The position numbers and the translations under genes are program-made. DNA of 64,000 bases, from the NCBI RefSeq assembly GCF_014647795.1, contig NZ_BMPW01000006.1, positions 310,001 to 374,000 on the forward strand, given 5' to 3'. Source of the stretch: Actinoplanes campanulatus (GTDB lineage Bacteria; Actinomycetota; Actinomycetes; Mycobacteriales; Micromonosporaceae). Below the pieces are notes generated by a model. It had not been told where the DNA came from and did not search any database. It worked only from the letters and a program-made list of their open reading frames with translations. Numbering within the stretch: the stretch's first letter is position 1; each line of letters begins with the position of its first letter. Below are positions 55,090-63,725 of the stretch, in pieces.

Positions 55090-56355
55090 TTACGCGGCCG
55101 GTACGCCACTCTGCGGCGGAGCCACGGGCTGACCCGTGTACGGCGCGACCGGACCGTCCTTGTCGTCGGTTGTGTACGGCGTGCCGAAGTACACCGCCTT
55201 ACCGCCCTGGATCTTGGTGAGCTGCTCTCCGCCGTACCCCGAGTGGTCCTGCGCGGAGAAGCGCAGCGGCACCGAACCCGGACCCTGGAAGCCGTTCTTC
55301 TGCACGGCCTCGATGATCTTGTCGCGGGTCAGGTCCTTGCCGGCGGCCTGGAGCGCCTGCACGAACAGGTAGCCGACCGACATGCCGTAGACGACGTTGT
55401 TGTCGAATTCGGCGTTGCCGTTGTGCGCCGCGTTCACCTTCTTGAACAGCTGGATCCACGGGTTGGCATCGTCGTTGTTCAGCGGCAGGTAGTTGGCTGC
55501 CACCAGGCCCTCCATCAGGGGCGCGGCGGCACCCAGCGTCTTCCCGACGGTGGTCGGGTCGGCGCCGACGTTACTGACCACGAACTGCGGTTTGAACGCA
55601 ATCTTCGCAGCCGTGCCGATCGAGAGGGCAGTGAAACCGGGCACAGTAGCCAGTACCACGACCTCGCAGCCGGCCGCCTTCAGCGCGCCCATCTGCGGGC
55701 CCACGTTCGGGTTGCTGGTCACGTAGCTCTCCTTGGCCGCCACCGGGCCGAGGATCTTCTCGATGCCGGCCAGGCTGTCCCGGCCGAAGTCGTCGTCCTG
55801 GCCCAGGAAGCAGGTCTTCTTGCCGGCCAGGTTCTCCTTGACGTACGTGCCGAGGATCTTGCCCTCGACCGTGTAGTCCGGGTTGAAGCCGAACGTGCCC
55901 GGGTACTTGTCCGGCTGGTTCCAGCTGCGGCTGCCGCTGGCCACGAAGAGGTCCGGCACCCGGTTGGTCTTGAGGAAGTCGAGCACGCCGGTGTGCGTCG
56001 GGGTGCCCAGGCCGTTGAGGATCGCGAAGACCTTGTCCTGCAGCACCAGCTCGCGCACCACGGTCTGGGTGTTGGCCGGGTTGTAGCCGTCATCCTTGAT
56101 CTTGTAGCTGATCTTCCGGCCGTGCACGCCGCCGTTGGCGTTCACGTAGTCGAAGTACGCCTTGGTGGCCGGCGCGATCTTCGAATAGCCGGCCGCGGCC
56201 GGGCCGGTCAGCGGCATGTGGGTGCCGACCACGATCTCGCTGTCGGTCACACCCGGCACGCTCGCGCCGCTGGAACCGCTGCCGCCGCCCTCGCTCGTGC
56301 AGCCCGCGGTGGCGAGCAGCACGACGGCCAGGGCCGCCGTCGCCGTACGTTTCAT
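55090..56355 (-). CDS. Liv-type ABC transporter substrate-binding lipoprotein
   Basis: 421 residues. The lipoprotein signal has its lipobox Cys at 19 (LLATAGC). The periplasmic-binding-protein type 1 fold is shown by IVVGTHMPLTGPAAAG, the YGMSVGYLFVQAL region and the spacing of the two lobes. The family binds branched-chain amino acids, but in catabolic clusters often aromatic, short-chain acid or other substrates. The start overlaps the livM stop codon (ATGA). Confidence 0.92.
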   Translation of the reverse strand: MKRTATAALAVVLLATAGCTSEGGGSGSSGASVPGVTDSEIVVGTHMPLTGPAAAGYSKIAPATKAYFDYVNANGGVHGRKISYKIKDDGYNPANTQTVVRELVLQDKVFAILNGLGTPTHTGVLDFLKTNRVPDLFVASGSRSWNQPDKYPGTFGFNPDYTVEGKILGTYVKENLAGKKTCFLGQDDDFGRDSLAGIEKILGPVAAKESYVTSNPNVGPQMGALKAAGCEVVVLATVPGFTALSIGTAAKIAFKPQFVVSNVGADPTTVGKTLGAAAPLMEGLVAANYLPLNNDDANPWIQLFKKVNAAHNGNAEFDNNVVYGMSVGYLFVQALQAAGKDLTRDKIIEAVQKNGFQGPGSVPLRFSAQDHSGYGGEQLTKIQGGKAVYFGTPYTTDDKDGPVAPYTGQPVAPPQSGVPAA

Positions 56356-57386
56356 CGATTCCTCCTGATAAGACGTGAAATTCGGGATGGGATGGATGCG
56401 AGGCCGCCGGGGGCGGCGAGCATGACGACGACGAGCACCACACCGAAGACGACGAGCGCGAGGTTGCCCTCGAGCTGCTGCGATCCGGTCTGCTCACCGA
56501 CGGACTGGGCCAGGGTGGGAAGCACCACCAGCAGAACCGCGCCCCACAGGGCGCCGAACAGGCTCCCCAGCCCGCCAATCACGATGGCCATGACCAGGAA
56601 CAGGGAGAGCGTCAGCGGGAACGCGCCGGGTGAGACGCTCTGCGCGAGCACGGCGAACAGCGCGCCGGAGACACCGGCGCAGACGGCGCTCACCACGAAC
56701 GCCAGCACCTGGGTCCGCGCGATGTTGATCCCGGCCAGCTTGGCGGCGGTCTCGTCGTCGCGGACGGCCCGCAGGTCACGCCCGAACCGGCCGCGGATCA
56801 GCAGCGCCAGCAGCAGCACCACGACCAGCGCCGCGCCCCAGCACAGCCAGGCCTGCCAGCGCTCCATCGGGATCGTCTCCGGCGGCGGGTTCAGGATCAC
56901 CGACAGGCCCTGGTCGCTGTTGAACGTCTCGTCGAACGTGCTGGTCACCGACGGGACCACGATCGCCACGGCCAGGGTGAGGCCGGCCAGATAGGGGCCG
57001 CGCAGCCGGGCCGCGGCCAGGCCGATCACCGCGCCGGCGGCGGTCGTCACCAGGATCGCCACGGCGAAACTGAGCGGCAGGTTCACCCACTTGTTCTGCG
57101 TCAGCGCCAGCGTGTAGGCGCCGGTCGCCATCAGCGCGCCGTGCCCCAGGGACAACTGACCGTTCAGTCCGGTGAGGACGGTCAGGCCCGCGGTGACGCA
57201 GAGGTAGGCGCCCGTCGTCGCGAGCTGATAGTTCCGGAACGGCGGCAGCACATACGTCAGCGCCACCACCAGGACCGCGCCGGCCGCGATCACCAGAGCC
57301 GGGTGCAGGCGCCGCCGGCGCTTCGGCACATTCAAACCCGCATCCGGTACGGCTGTCGCGTTCGCTTTCGTCTGTACGTTGGTCAT
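56352..57386 (-). CDS. livM: Liv-type ABC transporter permease (LivM-like)
   Basis: 344 residues, about nine membrane helices. The LivM pattern is seen in GLTVLTGLNGQLSLGHGALMATGAYT and in GRDLRAVRDDETAAKLAGINIARTQVLAFVVSA (the coupling loop for the ATPase). A basic cytoplasmic N-terminus precedes the first helix. It is between the LivH-like gene (49 nt upstream) and the binding protein. Confidence 0.92.
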   Translation of the reverse strand: MTNVQTKANATAVPDAGLNVPKRRRRLHPALVIAAGAVLVVALTYVLPPFRNYQLATTGAYLCVTAGLTVLTGLNGQLSLGHGALMATGAYTLALTQNKWVNLPLSFAVAILVTTAAGAVIGLAAARLRGPYLAGLTLAVAIVVPSVTSTFDETFNSDQGLSVILNPPPETIPMERWQAWLCWGAALVVVLLLALLIRGRFGRDLRAVRDDETAAKLAGINIARTQVLAFVVSAVCAGVSGALFAVLAQSVSPGAFPLTLSLFLVMAIVIGGLGSLFGALWGAVLLVVLPTLAQSVGEQTGSQQLEGNLALVVFGVVLVVVMLAAPGGLASIPSRISRLIRRNR

Positions 57387-57435
57387 GCTGGGCCTCCTTG
57401 GGCATGCCCACCCGGCCCGCGCCCGTGAGCCGCGG

Positions 57436-58314
57436 TCATGCCACCCTCGCTTTCGAACTGGAGAACAGGCCGCCCGGCTTGCCGAGCAGCACCAGCACGA
57501 GCAGGGCGAGGATCGCCATCGGGGCGACCGTGACGTCGATGTATCCGCTGACGTACGACAGCAGCAGACCCACGATCAGGCCGCCGACGACCGCACCGAT
57601 CGGGCTGTCCAGACCGCCGACCACCGCGGCCGTGAACGCCGAGACGAAGACGACGTCCATGGCGGTCGGGTGGACGCCCAGTTCGGTGGGGACGACCAGC
57701 ATCCCGGCGAGCGACCCGACCGCCGCCGCCAGCGCCCAGCCGAGCGTCAACATGCCGCCCACCGAGACGCCGAGCAGGCGGGACACGTCCGGTGCGAAGG
57801 CCGCGGCCCGCATCCGCAGACCGATCGCCGTACGGGTGAAGAGCAGCGTGAGAACGACGACCACCGTGCCCACCGCGGCGAAGACGAACAGGTCGTACCG
57901 CGACAGCATCGCGATCCCGCCCACCTCGAACGCGTCCCGGCTGAACGGCGTCTCCACCGGCTGGTACTCGTTGCCGTAGATGATGCCGAGCGTGCCCTGC
58001 AGAACCAGGACCAGGCCGAGCGCCACCACCACCCCGTTGAGCGGTGACGAGTGGTCGACGAACCGCATCACCACCCGCTCGACCAGAACCCCGAGCAGGA
58101 GCCCGGCCAGCAGGGCCACCACGAACCCGAGCCAGTAGGACCCGGTCGCGTTCGTCACCGAATAGGCGACGTAGACGGCGGCCACCGCCATCGAGCCCTG
58201 CGCGAAGTTGACGATCCGCGCGGCGCGCCAGATCAGGACCAGGGCCAGCGCGAACGCGGCGTAGACCAGGCCGCGGCTGAGCCCGTCGAAGGTCAGATAG
58301 ATGAATCGGTCCAT
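57436..58314 (-). CDS. livH: Liv-type ABC transporter permease (LivH-like)
   Basis: 292 residues with about eight membrane helices. The LivH pattern is GLSRGLVYAAFALALVLIWRAARIVNFAQGSMAVAAVYVAY near the N-terminus and TAIGLRMRAAAFAPDVSRLLGVSVG, the loop that contacts the ATPase. It pairs with LivM to form the channel. Its start is 2 nt before the stop of the LivF-like gene. Confidence 0.93.
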   Translation of the reverse strand: MDRFIYLTFDGLSRGLVYAAFALALVLIWRAARIVNFAQGSMAVAAVYVAYSVTNATGSYWLGFVVALLAGLLLGVLVERVVMRFVDHSSPLNGVVVALGLVLVLQGTLGIIYGNEYQPVETPFSRDAFEVGGIAMLSRYDLFVFAAVGTVVVVLTLLFTRTAIGLRMRAAAFAPDVSRLLGVSVGGMLTLGWALAAAVGSLAGMLVVPTELGVHPTAMDVVFVSAFTAAVVGGLDSPIGAVVGGLIVGLLLSYVSGYIDVTVAPMAILALLVLVLLGKPGGLFSSSKARVA

Positions 58315-58316
58315 CG

Positions 58317-59036
58317 CTAGAACCCCAGGTAGGCGTGTCGGAGATCGGCGTCGTCGCGCAACACCGACGCCTTGTTACGGGCCACCACCCGGCCCAGCGC
58401 GAGCACCACGCCCTCGTCGGCGATGGAGAGCGCGCTGCGTACGTTCTGTTCGACCAGCAGGACCGCCAGGCCGGTGCGTTCCCGCAGGTCACGGAGCAGC
58501 GCCATGATCTGGCCGGTCACCTTCGGCGCGAGGCCCAGCGACGGCTCGTCGAGCAGCAGCAGCCTGGGCCGCCCGACGAGCGCCCGGCCCAGGGCCAGCA
58601 TCTGCCGCTCACCGCCGGACAGTTGATGGCCGGCGAAGGTGCGACGTTGCGCCAGCGGCGGGAACAACTCGTAGACCTCGTCGAGCGCCTTCCGGGCATC
58701 CGCCCGGTCGCGCCGCCAGAGCCCACCGAGCCGCAGATTCTCGTCCACGGTCAGTTCGGTGACCACGCCGCGCCCCTCCGGGACGTGCGCGATGCCCCTC
58801 CGCACCAGGTGCTCCACTTTGGTGCCGGCGAGGTCCGCGCCGTCGAAGAGGACCCGGCCACCCGAGCTGCGGACCAGACCCGAGAGGGTGCGCAGGAGAG
58901 TGGTCTTGCCCGCGCCGTTCGCTCCGAGCACGGCGACGATCTCTCCCGGTTGGACGGTGAGGCCGACGTCGTGCAGGACCGGTGCCGCGCCGTACCCCGC
59001 GGTCAGGCCGTCGACCTGCAGTAACGCCCCGGTCAT
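58317..59036 (-). CDS. livF: Liv-type ABC transporter ATPase (LivF-like)
   Basis: 239 residues. Walker A GANGAGKTTLL, signature LSGGERQMLALGRAL and Walker B RLLLLDEPSLGLAP are intact, with H-loop in LLVEQNV. It couples ATP hydrolysis to import. It lies 190 nt downstream of the LivG-like gene, and two strong hairpins fill that gap. Confidence 0.94.
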   Translation of the reverse strand: MTGALLQVDGLTAGYGAAPVLHDVGLTVQPGEIVAVLGANGAGKTTLLRTLSGLVRSSGGRVLFDGADLAGTKVEHLVRRGIAHVPEGRGVVTELTVDENLRLGGLWRRDRADARKALDEVYELFPPLAQRRTFAGHQLSGGERQMLALGRALVGRPRLLLLDEPSLGLAPKVTGQIMALLRDLRERTGLAVLLVEQNVRSALSIADEGVVLALGRVVARNKASVLRDDADLRHAYLGF

Positions 59037-59117
59037 GGCGATGCCTCCGGTGCGCTCCGGGTACGGGTGATCATCGGCGCTCCTCCTTTGGGGCCGCTCG
59101 GTGGGTATGCCGAGGAG

Positions 59118-59208
59118 AGCCGGGTCATGCCCGGCTTTCCGGATATGCGAAATGAGAGGCCGGTTCGGCCCCGTGCTGTGAAAGGCGTGCCGGGCTGTCA
59201 GCCCGGCA
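59118..59208 (-). terminator. Two hairpins between the two ABC ATPase genes
   Basis: AGCCGGG-tcatg-CCCGGCT (59118-59136) and TGCCGGGCT-gtc-AGCCCGGCA (59188-59208) are perfect stems. The second is 18 nt after the livG stop codon. They may stop or reduce transcription between livG and livF. Confidence 0.65.
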
Positions 59209-59226
59209 GGGAAACGGTGGCCCGGA

Positions 59227-59934
59227 TCAGGCCGGAGCGCCGAGATAGGACTCGGTCACCCGTGGGTTCTCGCTGATCTCGCCCGGGGTGCCGAGCGCGA
59301 TCGACCTACCGAAATCGAGCACCAGGATCTCGTCGCAGACCGACATCACCAGGTCCATGTGGTGTTCGACCAGCAGGACGGTGGTGCCGACCTCTTTGAT
59401 CAGGGTGCCGAGCCAGCGGATCTCATCCGAGTCCAGCCCGCCGGCCGGCTCGTCGAGCATCAGGATGCGTGGCTTGGCGACCAGCGCCCGGGCCAGCTCG
59501 ATGCGTTTACGAATCGCATACGGCAGCGCGCCGGGATGGGCGCCCGCGTATCGGGCGACGCCACACCGCTCCAGGGCGGTGAGCGCCTCCCGCTCGGCAT
59601 GCCGGTTGCGTGCACCGACCATCACGTTTTCCAGGACGGTCATGCCGGCGAACTGGCCGACGCCCTGGAGGGTCCGTGCGATGCCGAGACGGTTCAAATG
59701 GTGCGGCCGGGGCCGCCAGGGCTGCCCGTCCAGCGTGAGTGACCCGGAGGTCGGGTTCACGAAGCCGCAGATGACATTGAAAAGGGTGGTCTTGCCCGCG
59801 CCGTTCGGCCCGATGACGCCCACGATCCGCCCCGGCGCCACGCGCAGGGAGACGTCGTCGAGTGCGGTCAAGCCGCCGAAGCGGACCGTGATGTTGTGGA
59901 GCGCGAGCTCCTTGAGCGGGGGATCTGTTGACAT
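59227..59934 (-). CDS. livG: Liv-type ABC transporter ATPase (LivG-like)
   Basis: 235 residues. Walker A GPNGAGKTTLF, Walker B PRILMLDEPAGGLDSDE and H-loop VLLVEHHMDLV are clear. The signature region reads LPYAIRKRIELARAL where LSGGQ-type residues are usual, so LPYAI replaces the signature. Many LivG proteins have LPYG(E/Q)QR here, so this is a small departure. It is the first gene of the transporter set, with the perfect dyad site C upstream. Confidence 0.92.
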   Translation of the reverse strand: MSTDPPLKELALHNITVRFGGLTALDDVSLRVAPGRIVGVIGPNGAGKTTLFNVICGFVNPTSGSLTLDGQPWRPRPHHLNRLGIARTLQGVGQFAGMTVLENVMVGARNRHAEREALTALERCGVARYAGAHPGALPYAIRKRIELARALVAKPRILMLDEPAGGLDSDEIRWLGTLIKEVGTTVLLVEHHMDLVMSVCDEILVLDFGRSIALGTPGEISENPRVTESYLGAPA

Positions 59935-59987
59935 GGCCGCCTCGCCGGACCGGTGGAGATCCTGGATGGAGATGGAGCCTCAACTAT

Positions 59988-60004
59988 TTACACTTGGAGT
60001 GTAA
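59988..60004. promoter_or_regulatory. Perfect palindromic operator, site C
   Basis: TTACACT-TGG-AGTGTAA is 54 nt upstream of the livG start codon. Sites A and B are degenerate versions with the same 7-3-7 plan. This is the strongest candidate operator of the catabolic regulon. Confidence 0.7.
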
Positions 60005-60048
60005 CTTTCTCGGCGGACTCGTCAACCACTTGCGATGACCCTGTTACC

Positions 60049-60687
60049 TCAGGCCACGCCGGCGGGGCGGAACTGCACGCTGATCCGGGGTCCGGCGGCC
60101 TTCGCGGTCTTGGGCACGGCGTGCTCCCAGGTGCGCTGACAGGAGCCGCCCATCACGATCAGATCGCCGTGACCGAGGGGCAGCCGCAGCGTGTCGTGCC
60201 CGCCGGCGCGTGGTCGCAGCAGGAGATTTCGTGGGGAGCCGACCGAGACGATCGCGACCATCGTGTCCTGCGTGGCGGAGCGGCCGATGGTGTCGCCGTG
60301 CCAGGCCACGCTGTCACGCCCGTCGCGGTAGAGACACATCCCGGCGGTCATGAACTCCTCGCCGAGCTCATCGGCGTAGTGCCTGTTCAGTTCGGCGCGA
60401 GCGGCGGTCAGGGCGGGATGTGGCAGCGGCTCCTCCGCCGAGAACCAGCGGAGGAGCCGTGGAACGTCGACGACGCCGTCATACATCCGGCGGCGCTCGG
60501 CGCGCCAGTCGATGCCGAGCAGCGTCTCGAAGACGGCGTCGGAGCCGGGCAGCCACCCGGGCAGGATGTCCACCCAGGCGTCCGCGGTGAGGTGGCGGCG
60601 GGTGAGGCGGCCGGTCAGTGACCCGACCCGGACCTCAGCCGGCCCGGACAGCAGATCGAGCATCGAAGGCTGATAGGCACTGGTCAT
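60049..60687 (-). CDS. alkB: Alpha-ketoglutarate-dependent dioxygenase AlkB
   Basis: 212 residues. Removes methyl groups from 1-methyladenine and 3-methylcytosine by oxidation. The iron ligands are H130 and D132 (WHGD) and H189 (WEHAVPK), and R201/R207 (GPRISVQFR) bind 2-oxoglutarate. It starts 9 nt after the MFS gene on the same strand and is probably co-transcribed. A pair of DnaA-box-like 9-mers lies 52-90 nt upstream, within the MFS coding region. Confidence 0.93.
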   Translation of the reverse strand: MTSAYQPSMLDLLSGPAEVRVGSLTGRLTRRHLTADAWVDILPGWLPGSDAVFETLLGIDWRAERRRMYDGVVDVPRLLRWFSAEEPLPHPALTAARAELNRHYADELGEEFMTAGMCLYRDGRDSVAWHGDTIGRSATQDTMVAIVSVGSPRNLLLRPRAGGHDTLRLPLGHGDLIVMGGSCQRTWEHAVPKTAKAAGPRISVQFRPAGVA

Positions 60688-60696
60688 GCCGCCATG

Positions 60697-62268
60697 TTAG
60701 TACTGGCGTTCGATTCCGGCGGCCTTCATCTCCGAGCCTGTGGACAACGGATTCGCCGTTTCGCCTTCTGTGGACAACGGGCCGGACTCCGCCCCGGCCG
60801 TGGCAGGCTTCGGGCGCAACACCGTGGCGGCCAGGACCGCCGCGGCGATCCCGCCCACCACGCCGATGAGAGAGGTGACCGCGATGGCGTCCACGAAAGC
60901 GGCGCGGGCGGCCTCGGCCAGGCCCGTGTCTCCGGTCGCCACCGCCACCCCGAGCGCTTCACCGAGCGAGTCCCGCGCCGGCCCGGTGACGTCCGCCGGC
61001 ATCGACGCGCGATACGCCGTGGTCAGCACACTTCCCAGGATCGCCACGCTCAGCGCGGTGCCCACCTGCTGGACCGTGTCGTTGACCGCCGAGCCGACCC
61101 CGGCCCGCTCCGGCGGAAGCGCCCCGAGCAGCGTTCCCACCGCGGCCGGCGCCGCCACACCACTGCCCATGCCGATGACGACCAGGGCCGCGGCGAGCTT
61201 CAGATACCCATCGTCCGGGTCGAGCGAGGAGAGGATCGCGAAGCCGCCGGCGACCAGCAGCAGACCGGCCGCCAGCGCAATCCGCGCGCCGAACCGCTTG
61301 TCCACCACCACGCCGACACCGTTGAAGGCCATCGTCGTCACGATCATCGGGATGAAGGCCGAGCCGGCCCGCAGCGGCTCGTATCCGAGGACGAACTGGA
61401 GGTATTGCGTGATCGCCAGCATCACGCCACCGGCGGAGAAGGAGAGCAGCACCAGCGACAGGCTGGCGCCCCGGAAATTGCGGTCCCCGAAGAGCGACAG
61501 CGGCAGCATCGGCTCGGCGACCCGGCGCTCCCAGAGGATGAATCCGGTCAGCGCGACCAGGGCGACGAGGAAACCGCCGATGGTGCGTGCCGACTGCCAG
61601 CCGTGCTCGGGTGCGGAGATCACGCCCCAGACCAGGGCGGTCATGCCGATGGTGGAGAGCAGGGCGCCGAGCGTGTCCGGCCGGCTGGCCGGGCCCCTGG
61701 ACTCCGGGATGATCAGCACCGCGGCCACGATGCCGAGCACCACGATCGGGATGTTGAGGAGAAAGACCGAGCCCCACCAGAAGTGCTCCAGAAAGAAGCC
61801 GCCCAGGGTCGGGCCGCCGATCGCGCCGAGCATCAGCACGGAGCTCCAGATCGCGATCGCCTTCTTGCGCTCGTCCTCCGCGAAGACCGTGGTGAGGATG
61901 GCCAGGGTGCCCGGCATGAGGAAGGCGGCGCCCAGTCCCATCAGGCCACGGACCGCGATCAGCTGGCCGGGGGTCTGGCAGACGGTGGCCAGCGCGGACG
62001 CCCCACCGAAGATCGCGAGGCCGGTGACGAGACCGAGGCGGCGACCATGCCGGTCGGAGAGGCTGCCCGCGGTGAGCAGCGCGCCGGCGAAGACCAGGAT
62101 GTAGGCGTCGATGATCCACTGAATGTCCGCGGTGCTCGCGCCGAGGTCGCGGATCAGGGCCGGGATGGCGATGTTGAGCACCATGTTGTCCACGACGGCC
62201 ACGAGCAGGCTCAGGCAGAGCACGCCCAGGATCAGCCAGCGGCGGGGGTGACGGTCGGGCATAGACAT
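60697..62268 (-). CDS. MFS drug-efflux transporter (DHA2 family)
   Basis: 523 residues from the ATG at 62268 (GAGAGG upstream); a second ATG two codons later is possible. Fourteen membrane helices and the motifs DNMVLNIAIPALIRDL (helix 1) and SDRHGRRLGL (loop 2-3 motif A) are those of proton-driven DHA2 exporters. It is divergent from a TetR gene with palindromic sites between. The last 20 residues contain a PLST repeat, which reflects the two DnaA-box-like 9-mers in the DNA. Confidence 0.92.
   Translation of the reverse strand: MSMPDRHPRRWLILGVLCLSLLVAVVDNMVLNIAIPALIRDLGASTADIQWIIDAYILVFAGALLTAGSLSDRHGRRLGLVTGLAIFGGASALATVCQTPGQLIAVRGLMGLGAAFLMPGTLAILTTVFAEDERKKAIAIWSSVLMLGAIGGPTLGGFFLEHFWWGSVFLLNIPIVVLGIVAAVLIIPESRGPASRPDTLGALLSTIGMTALVWGVISAPEHGWQSARTIGGFLVALVALTGFILWERRVAEPMLPLSLFGDRNFRGASLSLVLLSFSAGGVMLAITQYLQFVLGYEPLRAGSAFIPMIVTTMAFNGVGVVVDKRFGARIALAAGLLLVAGGFAILSSLDPDDGYLKLAAALVVIGMGSGVAAPAAVGTLLGALPPERAGVGSAVNDTVQQVGTALSVAILGSVLTTAYRASMPADVTGPARDSLGEALGVAVATGDTGLAEAARAAFVDAIAVTSLIGVVGGIAAAVLAATVLRPKPATAGAESGPLSTEGETANPLSTGSEMKAAGIERQY
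60739..60777 (-). promoter_or_regulatory. Pair of DnaA-box-like 9-mers upstream of alkB
   Basis: TTGTCCACA on the minus strand occurs at 60739-60747 and 60769-60777, 30 nt apart, inside the MFS 3' end. Spacing and orientation match the pair upstream of ogt. Confidence 0.5.
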
Positions 62269-62277
62269 GCCTCTCTC

Positions 62278-62309
62278 GTACGATGTTCGGTTGGACTCGA
62301 ACACCGTAC
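62278..62309. promoter_or_regulatory. Operator region between MFS and TetR genes
   Basis: TGTTCG-N8-CGAACA (62284-62303) is framed by GTAC on each side. A second CTCGAACACTGTGC element follows at 62317-62330 as an imperfect direct repeat. It lies between the divergent start codons and is a likely target of the TetR regulator. Confidence 0.65.
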
Positions 62310-62351
62310 CAGTGGGCTCGAACACTGTGCGAGTCACTTTATGATGACCTC

Positions 62352-63095
62352 ATGCCCGAATTCACCGACTCGGTGTGGACCCGCCCGGCCCGCCCGCGCA
62401 CCGGTCAGCCGACCCTCAGCCGGGAGCAGATCGTGCGCGCGGCGATCGAGCTCCTCGACGCGGAGGGAGCGGCCGGCCTGAGCATGCGCCGGCTCGGGGC
62501 CCGCCTCGGTTCCGGCGCCACCTCGCTCTACTGGCACGTGGCGAACAAGGACGACCTGCTCGAACTGGCCGTCGACCAGGTGATGGGAGAGATCTACGTG
62601 CCGGAGCCGGGGGACACCCCGTGGCGGGTGGGCGTGTCGGTGATGGCCGACGGCATGCGGGCCATGCTGCTGCGTCATACCTGGGTGATCGGGCTGCTCG
62701 GGGTGCGGCCCACCATCGGGCCCAACGTGATGCGGATGGGCAACCGCAGCGTCGCTCTGCTCCTGGCGGCCGGGTTCACCGGGCCCGCCCTGTCGCACGT
62801 GCACTCGCTGATCACCGCGCACGTGATCGGCGCGGCCACCACCGAGGCCGCGGTCGCCGCCGCGGTCCAACGGGCCGGGCAGTCGGCGGCCGAGATCCGC
62901 GAGCAGTTGGAGCCGTTCATGGAGAAGACCGCCGGCGACTACCCCGACTACGCGCGCTGGCGGCAGGAGAGTGGGGTCACCGAGATGGACCCGGACCAGG
63001 TGTGGGACCAGAGCTTCGCCTTCGGCCTGGAGCGGATCCTCGACGGCCTCGAACTCTGGCGGGTCAACAACATCGGCGACACCTCGGCCGCCTAG
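62352..63095 (+). CDS. TetR-family regulator of the efflux gene
   Basis: 247 residues from the ATG at 62352. The helix-turn-helix is LSMRRLGARLGSGATSLYWHVANKDDLLELAVDQV (about 42-76), where the YWHV motif is that of TetR-class drug regulators. The C-terminal domain is of the long TetR_C type. It is divergent from the MFS gene and probably represses it until a drug binds. Its stop codon lies in the first unit of a 24-nt tandem repeat. Confidence 0.9.
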   Translation: MPEFTDSVWTRPARPRTGQPTLSREQIVRAAIELLDAEGAAGLSMRRLGARLGSGATSLYWHVANKDDLLELAVDQVMGEIYVPEPGDTPWRVGVSVMADGMRAMLLRHTWVIGLLGVRPTIGPNVMRMGNRSVALLLAAGFTGPALSHVHSLITAHVIGAATTEAAVAAAVQRAGQSAAEIREQLEPFMEKTAGDYPDYARWRQESGVTEMDPDQVWDQSFAFGLERILDGLELWRVNNIGDTSAA

Positions 63096-63161
63096 CGCCG
63101 GGTGGGACCAGTCGCCTAGCGCTGGGTGGGTTCAGCCGTCTAGCGCCGGGTGGTATCAGTC
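63090..63161. repeat. 24-nt tandem repeat, three units, spanning two stop codons
   Basis: Three units with core TAGCGCCGGGTGG run from the TetR stop codon (first unit) to the stop codon of the convergent GNAT gene (third unit). They fill the whole intergenic space. Confidence 0.85.
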
Positions 63162-63725
63162 GGTGGCGAGGCGGGCGTGCAGATGCATGTCGTGCCAGCC
63201 GTCGGCATGGCGGGCCTCGCCGCGTTTGGTGCCCTCCAGGAGGTAGCCGGACCGCTGGGCGACCTGGCAGGAGGCGGCGTTGTGGGTGGAGTGGCTTAAT
63301 TCCAGGCGGTGCAGGCCGAGTTCGCCGATGCTCCACCGGGTCAAGGCGGTCAAGGCGCGGGGTGCGATCCGCTGGCCGCGGGCTGACGGGAGCACCCAGT
63401 ACGAGACGTGCCCGAGACCCTCGGTGAGGCTGATGTGCCGCAGGCCGGTCTGGCCCACGACCTGCTCGTTCTCGACGATCGCCCAGCCCGCGTCCGTCTC
63501 CGCCCGCCAGCGGAGCGGCCACTGCGCGATCCATTCGAGCGCCTCGTCCCGGCTCAGGCTTCGGCAGTGCCATCGCTGGATCGCCGGGTCGGCGAAGCCC
63601 GCCACGACCGCCTCCACGTCGCTCTCTCGCCACGGCCGAAGTCGCAGCCCTTCACCGTCGATGACGGGCTGCGCCGATGTGGACAGCGAACCCGGCGGAA
63701 GCGCCGGCGTGGTGAGAAGAGGCAC
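63156..63725 (-). CDS. GNAT-family N-acetyltransferase (RimJ-like)
   Basis: 189 residues with GTG start. The fold of RimJ/RimL-type acetyltransferases is visible: GLRLRPWRESDVEAV, the acetyl-CoA region YWVLPSARGQRIAPRALTAL and LSHSTHNAASCQVAQRSGYLLEGTKR. The acceptor could be a protein N-terminus or a small amine. It converges on the TetR gene across the 24-nt repeats. Confidence 0.87.
   Translation of the reverse strand: MPLLTTPALPPGSLSTSAQPVIDGEGLRLRPWRESDVEAVVAGFADPAIQRWHCRSLSRDEALEWIAQWPLRWRAETDAGWAIVENEQVVGQTGLRHISLTEGLGHVSYWVLPSARGQRIAPRALTALTRWSIGELGLHRLELSHSTHNAASCQVAQRSGYLLEGTKRGEARHADGWHDMHLHARLATD

Noticed and set aside
55090-59934. Simple branched-chain amino acid transporter
   Set aside because: The family name would suggest it, but the shared operator and surrounding catabolic enzymes make another organic acid more likely. 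The specificity stays open.
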